NCBI GenBank assembly: GCA_012522475.1
Contig: JAAYKH010000056.1
Span: 1-34,940, forward strand
DNA length: 34,940 bases
DNA from: Chloroflexota bacterium
Lineage (GTDB): Bacteria > Chloroflexota > Anaerolineae > Anaerolineales > Anaerolineaceae
Reading direction: 5' to 3'
Below are positions 34,633 to 34,940 of the stretch, piece after piece. The position numbers and the translations under genes are program-made. A model generated the notes under the pieces. That model had not been told where the DNA came from. It saw only the letters and a program-made list of their open reading frames with translations, and ran no database searches. How positions within the stretch are numbered: the stretch's first letter is position 1; every line of letters begins with the position of its first letter.

Positions 34633-34940
34633 TCAGCGTTTTTTCGACAGGCTTTTTATCATTTGCCAGGACGGCTCGATGACACGATGAACGATGCCAT
34701 CCGGGTCTTGATATGACCAGACGCCCGGGCGCGAGCTGCTAATTTCGTAACCCAGACGCTGGTATAAGCGTAAAGCTCCTAGGTTTTCTTTCGCGACGTT
34801 CAGGGTCACAAATTGAAACCCGCGTTTTCGCAGGTCATCTTCAATGAATTGCATCAGGTGGCTGCCAATCCCCCGGTTACGCCAGCCTTCTTTAACCCGA
34901 AAGGAAAACACATACGCGCGGGTGCTTCCGTCCGCTGCAT
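34633..34940 (-). CDS. GNAT-family N-acetyltransferase (partial, N-terminus beyond window)
   Basis: The frame is open from the right window edge to a stop at 34633, about 102 codons, so the N-terminus is missing; the GTG at 34911 lies inside the fold and is not the start. The acetyl-CoA loop RNRGIGSHLMQF (motif A) and the following LNVAKENLGALRLYQRLGYEI (motif B) are typical of GNAT enzymes, which transfer acetyl from acetyl-CoA to an amine. The C-terminal part is short, and substrate is unknown. Confidence 0.88.
   Translation of the reverse strand, partial: AADGSTRAYVFSFRVKEGWRNRGIGSHLMQFIEDDLRKRGFQFVTLNVAKENLGALRLYQRLGYEISSSRPGVWSYQDPDGIVHRVIEPSWQMIKSLSKKR

Overview
The window looks like a chromosomal segment of a Gram-positive-type or monoderm-like environmental bacterium, most likely an Anaerolineae-class Chloroflexota. 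This is inferred from the gene repertoire and mixed GC content; no rRNA or marker search was possible. It holds about 33 genes or gene fragments. No tRNA, rRNA, CRISPR array or phage region is visible.

Layout. (1) 1-4425, minus strand: a probable operon of a P5C dehydrogenase, a two-subunit glutaconate-type CoA-transferase and a D-2-hydroxyacid dehydrogenase cut by the window edge. The set fits amino-acid (proline/glutamate) catabolism. (2) 4563-7168, minus: a zinc/cadmium efflux cassette, with a CzrA-type ArsR repressor translationally coupled to a P1B-2 ATPase behind a near-consensus promoter whose start region is covered by an operator. (3) 7312-8580: an AT-rich patch with a kinase-fold phosphotransferase and what looks like the last codons of a decayed rRNA methyltransferase. 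(4) 8830-11608, plus: a structured leader with an intrinsic terminator and a possible Shine-Dalgarno (SD)-sequestering element, then a PRC-barrel/MgtE-N/CBS protein and an NRAMP-family transporter whose metal-site motifs are not the canonical ones. (5) 11622-14591, minus: exonuclease, prolyl oligopeptidase and a small membrane protein. (6) 14867-17049, plus: selenide water dikinase whose catalytic position is an in-frame UGA (selenocysteine), then a secreted CAP/LysM protein. (7) 17088-18313: a REP-associated tyrosine transposase (RAYT) embedded in a tandem array of about 100-bp composite palindromes. (8) 18337-21406, minus: a zinc-uptake operon (zur-znuA-ATPase-permease) behind a perfect 15-bp inverted repeat resembling actinobacterial Zur boxes. 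(9) 21581-24960, plus: dnaG and a primary-type sigma factor interrupted by an in-frame UAG just before region 4.2. (10) 25054-30506: an alkyltransferase-like protein, a VOC protein, a short divergent PurA paralogue convergent with a hypoxanthine phosphoribosyltransferase-like gene, an ATP-grasp ligase and a UMF1-type MFS protein. (11) 30878-34940: an alpha/beta hydrolase and DUF1638 pair, then a zinc-ribbon membrane protein, a lipoprotein and a GNAT acetyltransferase cut by the right edge.

Themes. Zinc homeostasis is covered on both sides: efflux by the CzrA-type/ZntA-like pair and uptake by Zur/ZnuABC, each with a visible operator. Two genes contain in-frame stop codons, with opposite interpretations. 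The UGA in selD is very probably selenocysteine. The UAG in the sigma factor is unexplained, because UAG is used as an ordinary stop by other genes here. The least described elements are the NRAMP/MgtE-N locus with its leader RNA, the divergent PurA-like enzyme and the RAYT repeat array.
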